Below, piece after piece: positions 25,976 to 32,737 of a DNA stretch of 64,000 nt. The stretch is from assembly GCF_002160135.1 (NCBI RefSeq), contig NZ_NFJZ01000001.1, positions 62,001 to 126,000 of the forward strand, in the 5' to 3' direction. How positions within the stretch are numbered: the stretch's first letter is position 1; each line of letters starts with the position of its first letter. Source of the DNA: Lachnoclostridium sp. An196 (lineage in GTDB: Bacteria > Bacillota > Clostridia > Lachnospirales > Lachnospiraceae). A program made the translations under genes and the position numbers. Below the pieces are notes generated by a model that did not search any database, had not been told where the DNA came from, and saw only the letters and a list, made by a program, of their open reading frames with translations.

Positions 25976-27060
25976 TGGAATACATTGTAAAACCGCTGCT
26001 TTCATGGTATGATGAACATGCCCGTATTCTTCCCTGGAGGGAGGAGATCAGTCCTTACCGGGTCTGGGTATCAGAGATTATGCTGCAGCAGACCCGCGTG
26101 GAAGCGGTAAAACCATATTTTGAACGGTTTGTAAAGGCTTTGCCGGATGTGCATGCTCTTGCAGAGTGTCCGGAGGATGAGCTGCTGAAGCTGTGGGAAG
26201 GACTGGGATATTACAACCGTGTCCGCAATATGCAGAAAGCGGCGCGTGTGGTCGCAGATAAATACGATGGAGAATTCCCGGCAGATTATAAGAAACTGCT
26301 GGAACTTCCTGGAATCGGGCACTATACGGCGGGCGCGGTCAGCTCCATTGCTTTCGGCATCTGCACGCCTGCGGTGGACGGAAATGTGCTTCGGGTGTTG
26401 TCCCGGCTTCAGGCCAGTTATGACGACATTTTAAGCCAGAGCGTGAAGCATGCTTTTGAAGAAGAATTGCGGAAGATCATTCCTGAAGACCGGGCCGGAG
26501 ACTTTAATCAGGCGCTTATAGAGATTGGCGCCATTGTCTGCGTCCCCAACGGGAAGGCAAAGTGCGGCGAATGCCCGCTGAGCTTTTGCTGCAAGGCAAA
26601 AGAAAAAGGAATCGTGGACGAGCTTCCCAGGAAGAAGGCAAAGAAAGAGCGTCGTGTGGAGAACAGGACGGTGCTGGTCTTAAGGGAAGGGAACCGGGTA
26701 GCGATCCGGAAACGTCCCGGAAAAGGTCTGCTGGCAGGTCTTTATGAACTTCCGAATCTGGAAGGCGCTCTTAATGACGAAGAAGTACTCTTAAAACTTA
26801 GGGAGTGGGGATTTTCTCCTATCCGGATCCTTCCCCTGGCTCCGGAGAAACATATCTTCAGTCATGTGGAATGGAGGATGACCGGATACGCGGTCAGTCT
26901 GGAAGAGTCGGAGAATATGGATAAAAACGGCCTGTTCTTTATAGATGCCGGAGAGACAGAAGAAAAATATCCGATCCCGGCAGCGTTTGCCGCATATGTG
27001 CGGTATATGGACATTGTGCTGGGACAGGAAAAATATGAGGAAGGAAGAAAAGATGTTTGA
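25972..27060 (+). CDS. mutY: A/G-specific adenine glycosylase
   Basis: A 362-residue MutY, which removes adenine paired with 8-oxoguanine. Visible are the opening WYDEHARILPWREEISPYRVWVSEIMLQQTRVE, the helix-hairpin-helix LPGIGHYTAGAVSS (about 107-120), the catalytic Asp in AVDGNVLRVLSR (about 138), the 4Fe-4S cysteines around KCGECPLSFCC (about 195-207), and a C-terminal NUDIX-like MutT domain. It overlaps sfsA at the start and glf at the end (8 bases), so translation is coupled along the three genes. Confidence 0.96.
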   Translation: MMEYIVKPLLSWYDEHARILPWREEISPYRVWVSEIMLQQTRVEAVKPYFERFVKALPDVHALAECPEDELLKLWEGLGYYNRVRNMQKAARVVADKYDGEFPADYKKLLELPGIGHYTAGAVSSIAFGICTPAVDGNVLRVLSRLQASYDDILSQSVKHAFEEELRKIIPEDRAGDFNQALIEIGAIVCVPNGKAKCGECPLSFCCKAKEKGIVDELPRKKAKKERRVENRTVLVLREGNRVAIRKRPGKGLLAGLYELPNLEGALNDEEVLLKLREWGFSPIRILPLAPEKHIFSHVEWRMTGYAVSLEESENMDKNGLFFIDAGETEEKYPIPAAFAAYVRYMDIVLGQEKYEEGRKDV

Positions 27061-28201
27061 CAGTGTGATCATAGGAGCCGGCGTTGCCGGCAGTGTAGCT
27101 GCCAGAGAGCTGGCAGAAAGCGGACGCAGCGTGCTGGTGCTGGAACAGAGAGACCATATCGGAGGAAACTGCTACGACGAGCCGGACGAGCATGGAATAC
27201 TGATCCATAAATATGGTCCCCACATATTCCATACGAAAGAAAAGAAGGCATATGATTATCTGTCCAGATTTACCGACTGGTATGCATTTGGCCATGAAGT
27301 GGTGGCGAATGTATATGGAAAGCTGATTCCGGTGCCCTTTAATCTGAATACGCTTCATATGGTATATGAAAAAGAAAAAGCGGACACCCTGGAGAAAAAG
27401 CTGATAGAGACTTTCGGCATGGGAAGCCGTGTGCCGATCTTAAAGCTTCGGGAGCAGGAAGATCCCGAGATCCGTCAGATCGCGGATTATGTCTATGAAA
27501 ACATCTTCCTGCATTATACGATGAAACAGTGGGGGCAGACTCCGGAAGAGATCGATCCGGCCGTGACCGGACGGGTGCCGGTGGTGATCTCTTATGATAA
27601 CCGGTATTTTCAGGAACCATGGCAGGGAATGCCTCTGCATGGGTATACTCCCATGTTTGAAAAGATGCTGGACCATCCGAAGATCAGGGTGGAGACCGGC
27701 GTGGACGCCCGCAGCCGCATCCGGTTCGAAGAGGACCAGGTGATTCTGGATGGAGAGCCGTTCTGCGGAGAAGTGATCTATACCGGTCCGGTGGATGAAT
27801 TGTTTAATTGCTGCTTTGGACGCCTTCCTTATCGGTCTTTGAGATTTGATTTCGAGTATCTGGATCAGAAGGATTATCAGGGACATAGTGTGGTAAACTA
27901 TACAGTAAGCGAAGATTTCACCCGCATTACAGAGTTCAAGTATCTGACCGGACAGAAAGCTCCGGGAACGACGATTGTGAGAGAGTATCCGTTTGCGTAT
28001 ACCGGGGCGGAGGGCGAGATCCCTTATTACTCCATTGCCAATGAAGCGAACCAGGCATTGTATGAAAAATACCGCGCGCTGACGGAAAAGATTCCTAACG
28101 TATGGCTGTTGGGACGTCTGGCAGAATATAAGTATTACAACATCGATGCCATGGTGATGAAAGCGCTGGAACTAACAGAGAAAATAAAACAAGAGGTGTA
28201 A
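27053..28201 (+). CDS. glf: UDP-galactopyranose mutase
   Basis: A 382-residue flavoenzyme that turns UDP-galactopyranose into UDP-galactofuranose for cell-surface glycans. The FAD-binding IIGAGVAGSVAARELA is at residues 6-20; the family's HKYGPHIFHT (about 52-61) and the C-terminal LLGRLAEYKYYNIDAMV (about 345-365) are clear. The frame is open upstream into mutY, but ATG 27053 follows AGGAAGA and begins at the FAD motif. A glycosyltransferase gene follows one base after the stop, a likely partner in building a Galf-containing polymer. Confidence 0.96.
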   Translation: MFDSVIIGAGVAGSVAARELAESGRSVLVLEQRDHIGGNCYDEPDEHGILIHKYGPHIFHTKEKKAYDYLSRFTDWYAFGHEVVANVYGKLIPVPFNLNTLHMVYEKEKADTLEKKLIETFGMGSRVPILKLREQEDPEIRQIADYVYENIFLHYTMKQWGQTPEEIDPAVTGRVPVVISYDNRYFQEPWQGMPLHGYTPMFEKMLDHPKIRVETGVDARSRIRFEEDQVILDGEPFCGEVIYTGPVDELFNCCFGRLPYRSLRFDFEYLDQKDYQGHSVVNYTVSEDFTRITEFKYLTGQKAPGTTIVREYPFAYTGAEGEIPYYSIANEANQALYEKYRALTEKIPNVWLLGRLAEYKYYNIDAMVMKALELTEKIKQEV

Positions 28202-28202
28202 G

Positions 28203-29222
28203 ATGAAGTTATTATCGATAGCGGTCCCCTGCTACAATTCGGAAGCATATATGAGAAACTGTATTGAATCCCTGCTCCCGGGCGGAGAAGAAGTGGAGAT
28301 TATCATCGTGGACGACGGCTCCACGAAAGACCGCACGCCCCAGATCGCGGACGAATACGCCGCCAAATATCCCACTATCGTCAAAGTGGTGCATCAGGAG
28401 AACGGCGGCCACGGGGAGGCGGTCAATACAGGACTTAAAAATTCTACCGGCGTGTATTTCAAGGTGGTGGACAGCGACGACTGGCTGGACGCAGAGAGCT
28501 ACCAGAAAGTGCTGAAAAAGCTGGGAGAACTGGTGCGGGCCGGAGATGCCGTCGATATGGTGATCTGTAATTATGTCTATGATAAACAAGGCGTTAAACA
28601 CAAGCGTACGATACGTTATACGACAGCTTTTCCGGTGGAACAGGTGTTTACCTGGGGAGATGTAAAACATTTCCATCTGGGACAGTACATTCTGATGCAT
28701 TCCGTAATCTATCGTACAGAGATGCTTCAGAGCTGCGGGCTGGAACTTCCGAAACATACTTTTTATGTAGACAATATTTTTGTGTATTATCCGCTGCCTT
28801 ACGTCAAGACTTTATATTATATGGACACGGATCTGTACCATTATTTTATCGGCCGCGCGGACCAGTCTGTCAATGAGCAGGTTATGATCGGCAGGGTGGA
28901 CCAGCAGATCAAGGTCAATAAAATTATGATTGACCAGTATGATCTGCGGGCGATCCAGAATACTAAGCTGCGTAAATATATGGTGAGTTATCTGGATATC
29001 ATGATGACTGTTTCGTCCATCATGCTGATCCGTTCCGGTACAGAGGAAAGTCTGCAAAAGAAAAAAGACCTGTGGCAGTACCTTAAGAATAAGGATGCAG
29101 GTCTTTATTACAAATTATATTTCGGCATCTTCGGCCGCGCCATGAATCTTCCCGGAAAAGGTGGGAGAAAGGTTTCGGTCTTTGCCTATAAGCTTGCCAA
29201 TAAAGTCATGGGCTTTAACTAA
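28203..29222 (+). CDS. Glycosyltransferase family 2
   Basis: A 339-residue GT-A glycosyltransferase: LLSIAVPCYNSEAYMRNCIESLL at the N-terminus, VDDGS (about 37) and the metal-binding VVDSDDWLD (about 88-96). The C-terminal third is helical and basic. Directly after glf, so UDP-galactofuranose is a possible donor (inference). RBS AAGAGGTG. The last 108 bases overlap the convergent PAP2 gene. Confidence 0.9.
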   Translation: MKLLSIAVPCYNSEAYMRNCIESLLPGGEEVEIIIVDDGSTKDRTPQIADEYAAKYPTIVKVVHQENGGHGEAVNTGLKNSTGVYFKVVDSDDWLDAESYQKVLKKLGELVRAGDAVDMVICNYVYDKQGVKHKRTIRYTTAFPVEQVFTWGDVKHFHLGQYILMHSVIYRTEMLQSCGLELPKHTFYVDNIFVYYPLPYVKTLYYMDTDLYHYFIGRADQSVNEQVMIGRVDQQIKVNKIMIDQYDLRAIQNTKLRKYMVSYLDIMMTVSSIMLIRSGTEESLQKKKDLWQYLKNKDAGLYYKLYFGIFGRAMNLPGKGGRKVSVFAYKLANKVMGFN

Positions 29223-29849
29223 CATGCCGGAACGATAGACAAGATCGTTCATAAACATTCCAAGCAGGATACCGGTAAAGACGTCGATGCAGGAATGCTG
29301 TTTTAAAAATACCGTGGACAGGATGATGGTTACGGCTAAAAACCGTGACCCTCGGACTGTCCATTTGTTTTTTGCCAGCCCCGGCGTATGCACGACTGCC
29401 AGATGAGCGGCAATGGAATTGAATACGTGGATGCTGGGCAGAATATTGGTCGATGTATCTGCCTGATAAAGGAAGCATACCATCCGGATAAAAATGTTGT
29501 CCCGGTCGAATTCCGTGGGCCTGAGCAGATGGCCGTTCGGATACAGGGCGGAGGCGATCAGGAAAACAGTCATGCCTGTATAAAGAAATACGATATATTT
29601 ATAATAGTTTTTCCGGTCTTTGAAAAAAAGCCAGACGAATACGACCGCAACATACAAAAACCACAGGAAATACGGGATGATGAAGTATTCACAAAACGGA
29701 ATCATCTGATCCAGCGGAAAATGGATAACATGGTATGGGCGGGCTTCCTTCCCTTCCAGATACATAAAACATCCCAGATAGAGAGGAAGATAGAGAGTTG
29801 TCCATATATGCGGATGGCGAGATAAAAATATTCTGAGTTTCTGACGCAT
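29115..29849 (-). CDS. PAP2-family phosphatase (inositol-phosphoryl/lipid phosphatase type)
   Basis: A 244-residue membrane protein with five to six hydrophobic segments. The PAP2 catalytic motifs are SIHVFNS (C2, about 140-146) and KQHSCIDVFTGILLG (C3, about 180-194). It may dephosphorylate undecaprenyl pyrophosphate, phosphatidic acid or a related lipid phosphate outside the membrane. AGGAGGGTAACT precedes the ATG. About 36 C-terminal residues are encoded antisense to the glycosyltransferase end; the tail is hydrophilic and could be a late extension. Confidence 0.88.
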   Translation of the reverse strand: MRQKLRIFLSRHPHIWTTLYLPLYLGCFMYLEGKEARPYHVIHFPLDQMIPFCEYFIIPYFLWFLYVAVVFVWLFFKDRKNYYKYIVFLYTGMTVFLIASALYPNGHLLRPTEFDRDNIFIRMVCFLYQADTSTNILPSIHVFNSIAAHLAVVHTPGLAKNKWTVRGSRFLAVTIILSTVFLKQHSCIDVFTGILLGMFMNDLVYRSGMLVKAHDFIGKLIGKDRNLSPTFSGKIHGAAEDAEI

Positions 29850-29989
29850 AGTTACCCTCCTTCTGTTTTCTTATTTCTGCGCCATAATAGCACAGGATTT
29901 TCAGGAATACAATAGGGAGAAATCCGAAGAATTCTTAAAAAATTCTGAATATGGATACAATATTGACTTTCAATATATGTAAAATACAG

Positions 29990-30018
29990 TTGACTTGCCA
30001 AAATGGCTGTGATATACT
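29990..30018 (+). promoter_or_regulatory. Sigma-A promoter of the queT leader
   Basis: TTGACT (29990-29995), 17 bases, TATACT (30013-30018). The transcript should start near 30025, giving a leader of about 120 bases with the riboswitch at its 3' end. Confidence 0.85.
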
Positions 30019-30091
30019 CTACCACGCTGCAAAACCCACAAAACCAAGGTCTTTCCGGGCTTGCGCCGCCGATTCCCGGCGTTAAATGAAT

Positions 30092-30134
30092 CGAGTGTTC
30101 GAGACCTTCCACTCGTAAAACAAAACTAAAGGAG
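30092..30134 (+). ncRNA. PreQ1-I riboswitch controlling queT translation
   Basis: CGAGTG (30092-30097) pairs with CACTCG (30110-30115) around a 12-base loop, followed by the A-rich tail TAAAACAAAACTAAAGGAG. The loop CCTT (30105-30108) can pair with AAGG (30129-30132), part of the Shine-Dalgarno sequence. This is the H-type pseudoknot of preQ1-I aptamers (compare the Thermoanaerobacter tengcongensis type). PreQ1 binding should hide the ribosome site of queT, a transporter of queuosine precursors. A second hairpin (CCGGG with CCCGG, about 30055-30079) lies upstream. Confidence 0.85.
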
Positions 30135-30144
30135 ACAATTGCAT

Positions 30145-30645
30145 ATGAAAACAAGAAACAAGACACTATTCCTCGCTCAGGCAGCGGTGATCGCAGCCGC
30201 TTACACGGTGCTCTGCATCGCTTTCGCACCGATCAGCTATGGAGAGATTCAGGTTCGTATTGCGGAGGCGCTGGTGATCCTGCCGTTTTTCACGCCGGCA
30301 GCAGTGCCGGGACTATTCGCGGGATGCCTGCTTTCTAACATCCTTGGAGGATCTGTCCTGCTGGATGTGATCGGAGGAAGTATCGCCACGTTGATCGGAG
30401 CAGTCGGATCATATTATCTGAGGAGAAATAAAGTTCTCATATTGATCCCGCCGATTCTGGCCAATGTGTTGATCGTGCCTTTTGTCCTGCGTTACGGATA
30501 TGGCACCAATCTTCCCATCCCATTTATGATGCTGACAGTGGGGATCGGAGAGATCATAGCGGTAGGCGTGCTGGGAAGCGTGCTTCTCAGAGCGCTGGAA
30601 AAATCCGGCACCATGATTTTTAAGAAGAATCAGGGCGCATATTGA
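30145..30645 (+). CDS. queT: QueT transporter family protein (queuosine precursor uptake)
   Basis: A 166-residue membrane protein with about five hydrophobic segments. The conserved QueT stretch ISYGEIQVRIAEALVILPFFTPAAVPGL is at about 27-55. QueT proteins are S components of ECF transporters and import preQ1 or a related precursor for tRNA queuosine. ATG 30145 lies ten bases after AAAGGAG; the TTG at 30139 is too near. The preQ1 riboswitch in the leader supports the substrate. Confidence 0.94.
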   Translation: MKTRNKTLFLAQAAVIAAAYTVLCIAFAPISYGEIQVRIAEALVILPFFTPAAVPGLFAGCLLSNILGGSVLLDVIGGSIATLIGAVGSYYLRRNKVLILIPPILANVLIVPFVLRYGYGTNLPIPFMMLTVGIGEIIAVGVLGSVLLRALEKSGTMIFKKNQGAY

Positions 30646-30684
30646 TGAACGTATGCGGAGAATGGATCCGCTGAAAACAGCGGC

Positions 30685-30729
30685 CGCCCGTGTGGAATCA
30701 CAGGAATGGATTTCACACGGGCGTTTTTT
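30685..30729 (+). terminator. Intrinsic terminator after queT
   Basis: CGCCCGTGTGGAATC pairs with GATTTCACACGGGCG (with one bulge) around a short loop, then TTTTTT. It lies between queT and the convergent spoVAE. Confidence 0.9.
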
Positions 30730-30746
30730 GACATTTGCCGGATCTG

Positions 30747-31103
30747 TCAGCGCTTCATCTTCGACTCAAAAAGGAAACTGGACAGATAAGAAAAAACAAG
30801 AGCGGCGCAGATGCCGGCTGCGCCGGCAGTAAAGCCGCCTTTGAAGATCCCCAGAAAACCTTCCGCGTCTATGGCTTTTTTGACGCCTTCCCATAAAATG
30901 TTTCCAAAGCCGAGCAGGGGCACGCTGGCGCCCGCTTTCGCATATTCCTGAAAAGGAGCGTAGATTCCCGCGGCACTCAGCACGACACCGCTGCATACGA
31001 GAAGAACCATGATCCTGCCAGGCATGAGTTTGGTTTTCTCCATAAGAATCTGTACCAGGGCGCAGATCAGTCCGCCGATCCAGAATGTGTTGATATAATC
31101 CAT
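30747..31103 (-). CDS. spoVAE: Stage V sporulation protein AE (SpoVAE/SpoVAEb)
   Basis: A 118-residue membrane protein with about four helices. The family pattern is clear: FWIGGLICALVQILMEKTKLMPGRIMVLLV near the start, then SVPLLGFGNILWEGVKKAIDAEGFLGIFKGGFTAGAAGI (about 60-98). It is part of the SpoVA channel that moves dipicolinic acid into spores and out at germination. It is usually beside spoVAC and spoVAD; here it is alone. ATG 31103 follows AAGGGGGT; the frame upstream of it has no ribosome site. Confidence 0.9.
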   Translation of the reverse strand: MDYINTFWIGGLICALVQILMEKTKLMPGRIMVLLVCSGVVLSAAGIYAPFQEYAKAGASVPLLGFGNILWEGVKKAIDAEGFLGIFKGGFTAGAAGICAALVFSYLSSFLFESKMKR

Positions 31104-31170
31104 AAAATACCCCCTTACATTAACAGAATCCCCTGCCGGAAAAAAAATATGCAAAAAATAAAAAAAGTGC

Positions 31171-31199
31171 TTGCAATTTCCAAAGAGCTATGGTATTTT
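31171..31199 (+). promoter_or_regulatory. Promoter of the tRNA-Glu gene
   Basis: TTGCAA (31171-31176), 17 bases, TATTTT (31194-31199), about 30 bases before the tRNA. Confidence 0.6.
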
Positions 31200-31231
31200 A
31201 TAAAAGTGCTCGGCGCGAGCACACAAAATAC

Positions 31232-31303
31232 GGTCGATTGGTCAAGCGGTTAAGACGCCGCCCTCTCACGGCGGAAACAGGGGTTCGATTCCCCTATCGA
31301 CTG
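31232..31303 (+). tRNA. tRNA-Glu (anticodon CTC)
   Basis: The cloverleaf closes: acceptor GGTCGAT with ATCGACT (one GT), D arm with GGTCAAGCGGTTAAGAC, anticodon stem CCGCC/GGCGG around CTCTCAC (anticodon CTC, reads GAG), T arm AGGGG-TTCGATT-CCCCT. Discriminator G; CCA is not encoded. It stands alone between its promoter and terminator. Confidence 0.93.
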
Positions 31304-31311
31304 CTGAACAG

Positions 31312-31347
31312 AGCCAGAAAGCTTTCCAAAAGTTTTCTGGCTTTTTC
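31312..31347 (+). terminator. Terminator after tRNA-Glu
   Basis: AGCCAGAAA pairs with TTTTCTGGCT, followed by TTTTT, eight bases after the tRNA end. Confidence 0.9.
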
Positions 31348-31361
31348 GTATGTCCGCACTC

Positions 31362-31390
31362 TTGTTTTCTGAGTATTGTTTTGCTATAAT
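31362..31390 (+). promoter_or_regulatory. Promoter of the zinc-ribbon protein gene
   Basis: TTGTTT (31362-31367), 17 bases, perfect TATAAT (31385-31390), about 48 bases before the ATG at 31438. Confidence 0.7.
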
Positions 31391-31437
31391 GAGACAGAAT
31401 ATGTAAACCTGTAAATCCGATACAAAAGAGGCCGTTT

Positions 31438-31851
31438 ATGATTGAGATTATTATCATTGTTCTGGTATTATACGTAGTGTTTTATGTAAAAAATGCGGAC
31501 AGAAAAAAGAGCAGGGAACAGGACCCGGCAAAAAGAATGGCGGCCAGAGAACGTGCGGCGGGCAGGAGAAAGCCGAAAGCATCGGCGATTCCTAATAGGC
31601 CCAGAGTAAAACGTAAGAAACAGGAACCGGAAGTTCCGGAGCTGCAGCCGGATACAAGGAGAAAGTCCTGTACCTATGAGGCTGCGTACTCAAAAGGAAA
31701 ACCTTCCCGCATAGGAATGAGGGGAGATTATGAGACGAGTATTCCGTCAGGCATGAAAAGAGTGATATGCTCCTACTGCGGCGCGGAAAACTTTGTACCG
31801 GCAGAGAGCCATGAACATTATCACTGCTTTTTTTGCTGGGAAAAATTATAA
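31438..31851 (+). CDS. Hypothetical protein: one membrane helix, basic linker, zinc ribbon
   Basis: A 137-residue protein not assigned to a known family. It has an N-terminal helix (about 3-17), a very basic linker (RKKSREQ, RERAAGRRKPKA) to about residue 75, and a C-terminal ribbon with CSYCGAENFVP (about 112) and HYHCFFCWEKL (about 128), two Cys-x-x-Cys pairs that fit a zinc site. The topology would place the ribbon in the cytoplasm or outside depending on the helix. Own promoter; the DegV gene follows 9 bases later. Confidence 0.72.
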   Translation: MIEIIIIVLVLYVVFYVKNADRKKSREQDPAKRMAARERAAGRRKPKASAIPNRPRVKRKKQEPEVPELQPDTRRKSCTYEAAYSKGKPSRIGMRGDYETSIPSGMKRVICSYCGAENFVPAESHEHYHCFFCWEKL

Positions 31852-31860
31852 GATGAGGGA

Positions 31861-32724
31861 ATGACATTGAGTAAGATAGCGATTGTGACGGACAGCAACA
31901 GCGGAATCAGTCAGGAAAGAGCAAAAGAGATGGGGATCTTTGTGCTTCCCATGCCTTTTTTAATCAACGGGAAAGAACATCTGGACGGGATAGATCTCTT
32001 TCCGCCAGAGTTTTATGAATATTTAAAACAGGACGCGGATGTGTCCACTTCACAGCCGTCTCCGGAATCGGTTACGGCATTGTGGGACAAAGTGCTGGGA
32101 GAGTACGATGAGATTGTTCATATTCCTATGTCCAGCGGCTTGAGCGGAAGCTGCCAGACGGCGAAGATGCTCGCAGAGGATTATGACGGTAAAGTAGAAG
32201 TGGTGAATAACCAGAGAGTATCCGTGACGATGGTGCATGCCGTCATGGATGCGCAGAAATTGATCGCCGATGGAAAGAGCGCGGCGCAGGTCCGGCAGAT
32301 CCTGGAAGAGGAAGCGCTCCAGTCCAGTATCTACATTACGGTGACTACTCTGAAATATTTGAGAAAAGGCGGAAGGATCACGCCGGCAGTGGCCGCACTG
32401 GGTACAGTGCTGCGCCTTAAGCCTGTACTGCAGATTCAGGGAGAGCGTCTGGACAGTTTTGCAAAAGTAAGGACGATGCATGCGGCAAAGCAGGTAATGC
32501 TGGACGCGATGCACAAAGACATGGATACCCGTTTTACAGGGTGCCGTATGCGTCTCGCGATCGCGCATACAAATAATCAGGAGGCAGCCATGGAATTTAA
32601 AAAGGAAGTGGAGGCTGAGTTCCCGGGAGTCGGAGAGATTCTTGTTGACGAACTGTCTCTGAGCGTGGCATGTCATATTGGTGATGGTTCTTTAGCCATC
32701 GCCTGTTCAAAAGTTGTAGAATAG
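31861..32724 (+). CDS. DegV family fatty-acid-binding protein
   Basis: A 287-residue DegV (FakB-like) protein. Such proteins hold a fatty acid while a FakA-type kinase phosphorylates it. The family marks are AIVTDSNSGIS (about 6-16), the MSSGLSGSCQTA motif (about 90-101), KYLRKGGRITPA (about 160-171) and the C-terminal SLSVACHIGDGSLAI. ATG 31861 is taken; TTG 31867, six bases after GAGGGA, is equally possible and gives the usual MSKIAIVTD start. No fakA is in the window. Confidence 0.93.
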   Translation: MTLSKIAIVTDSNSGISQERAKEMGIFVLPMPFLINGKEHLDGIDLFPPEFYEYLKQDADVSTSQPSPESVTALWDKVLGEYDEIVHIPMSSGLSGSCQTAKMLAEDYDGKVEVVNNQRVSVTMVHAVMDAQKLIADGKSAAQVRQILEEEALQSSIYITVTTLKYLRKGGRITPAVAALGTVLRLKPVLQIQGERLDSFAKVRTMHAAKQVMLDAMHKDMDTRFTGCRMRLAIAHTNNQEAAMEFKKEVEAEFPGVGEILVDELSLSVACHIGDGSLAIACSKVVE

Positions 32725-32737
32725 GGGATGGATTCCA

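Noticed and set aside
30096-30110. GTTCGAGACC as a tRNA T arm in the queT leader
   Set aside because: No acceptor or anticodon stem around it; the sequence is explained by the preQ1 aptamer stem and loop.
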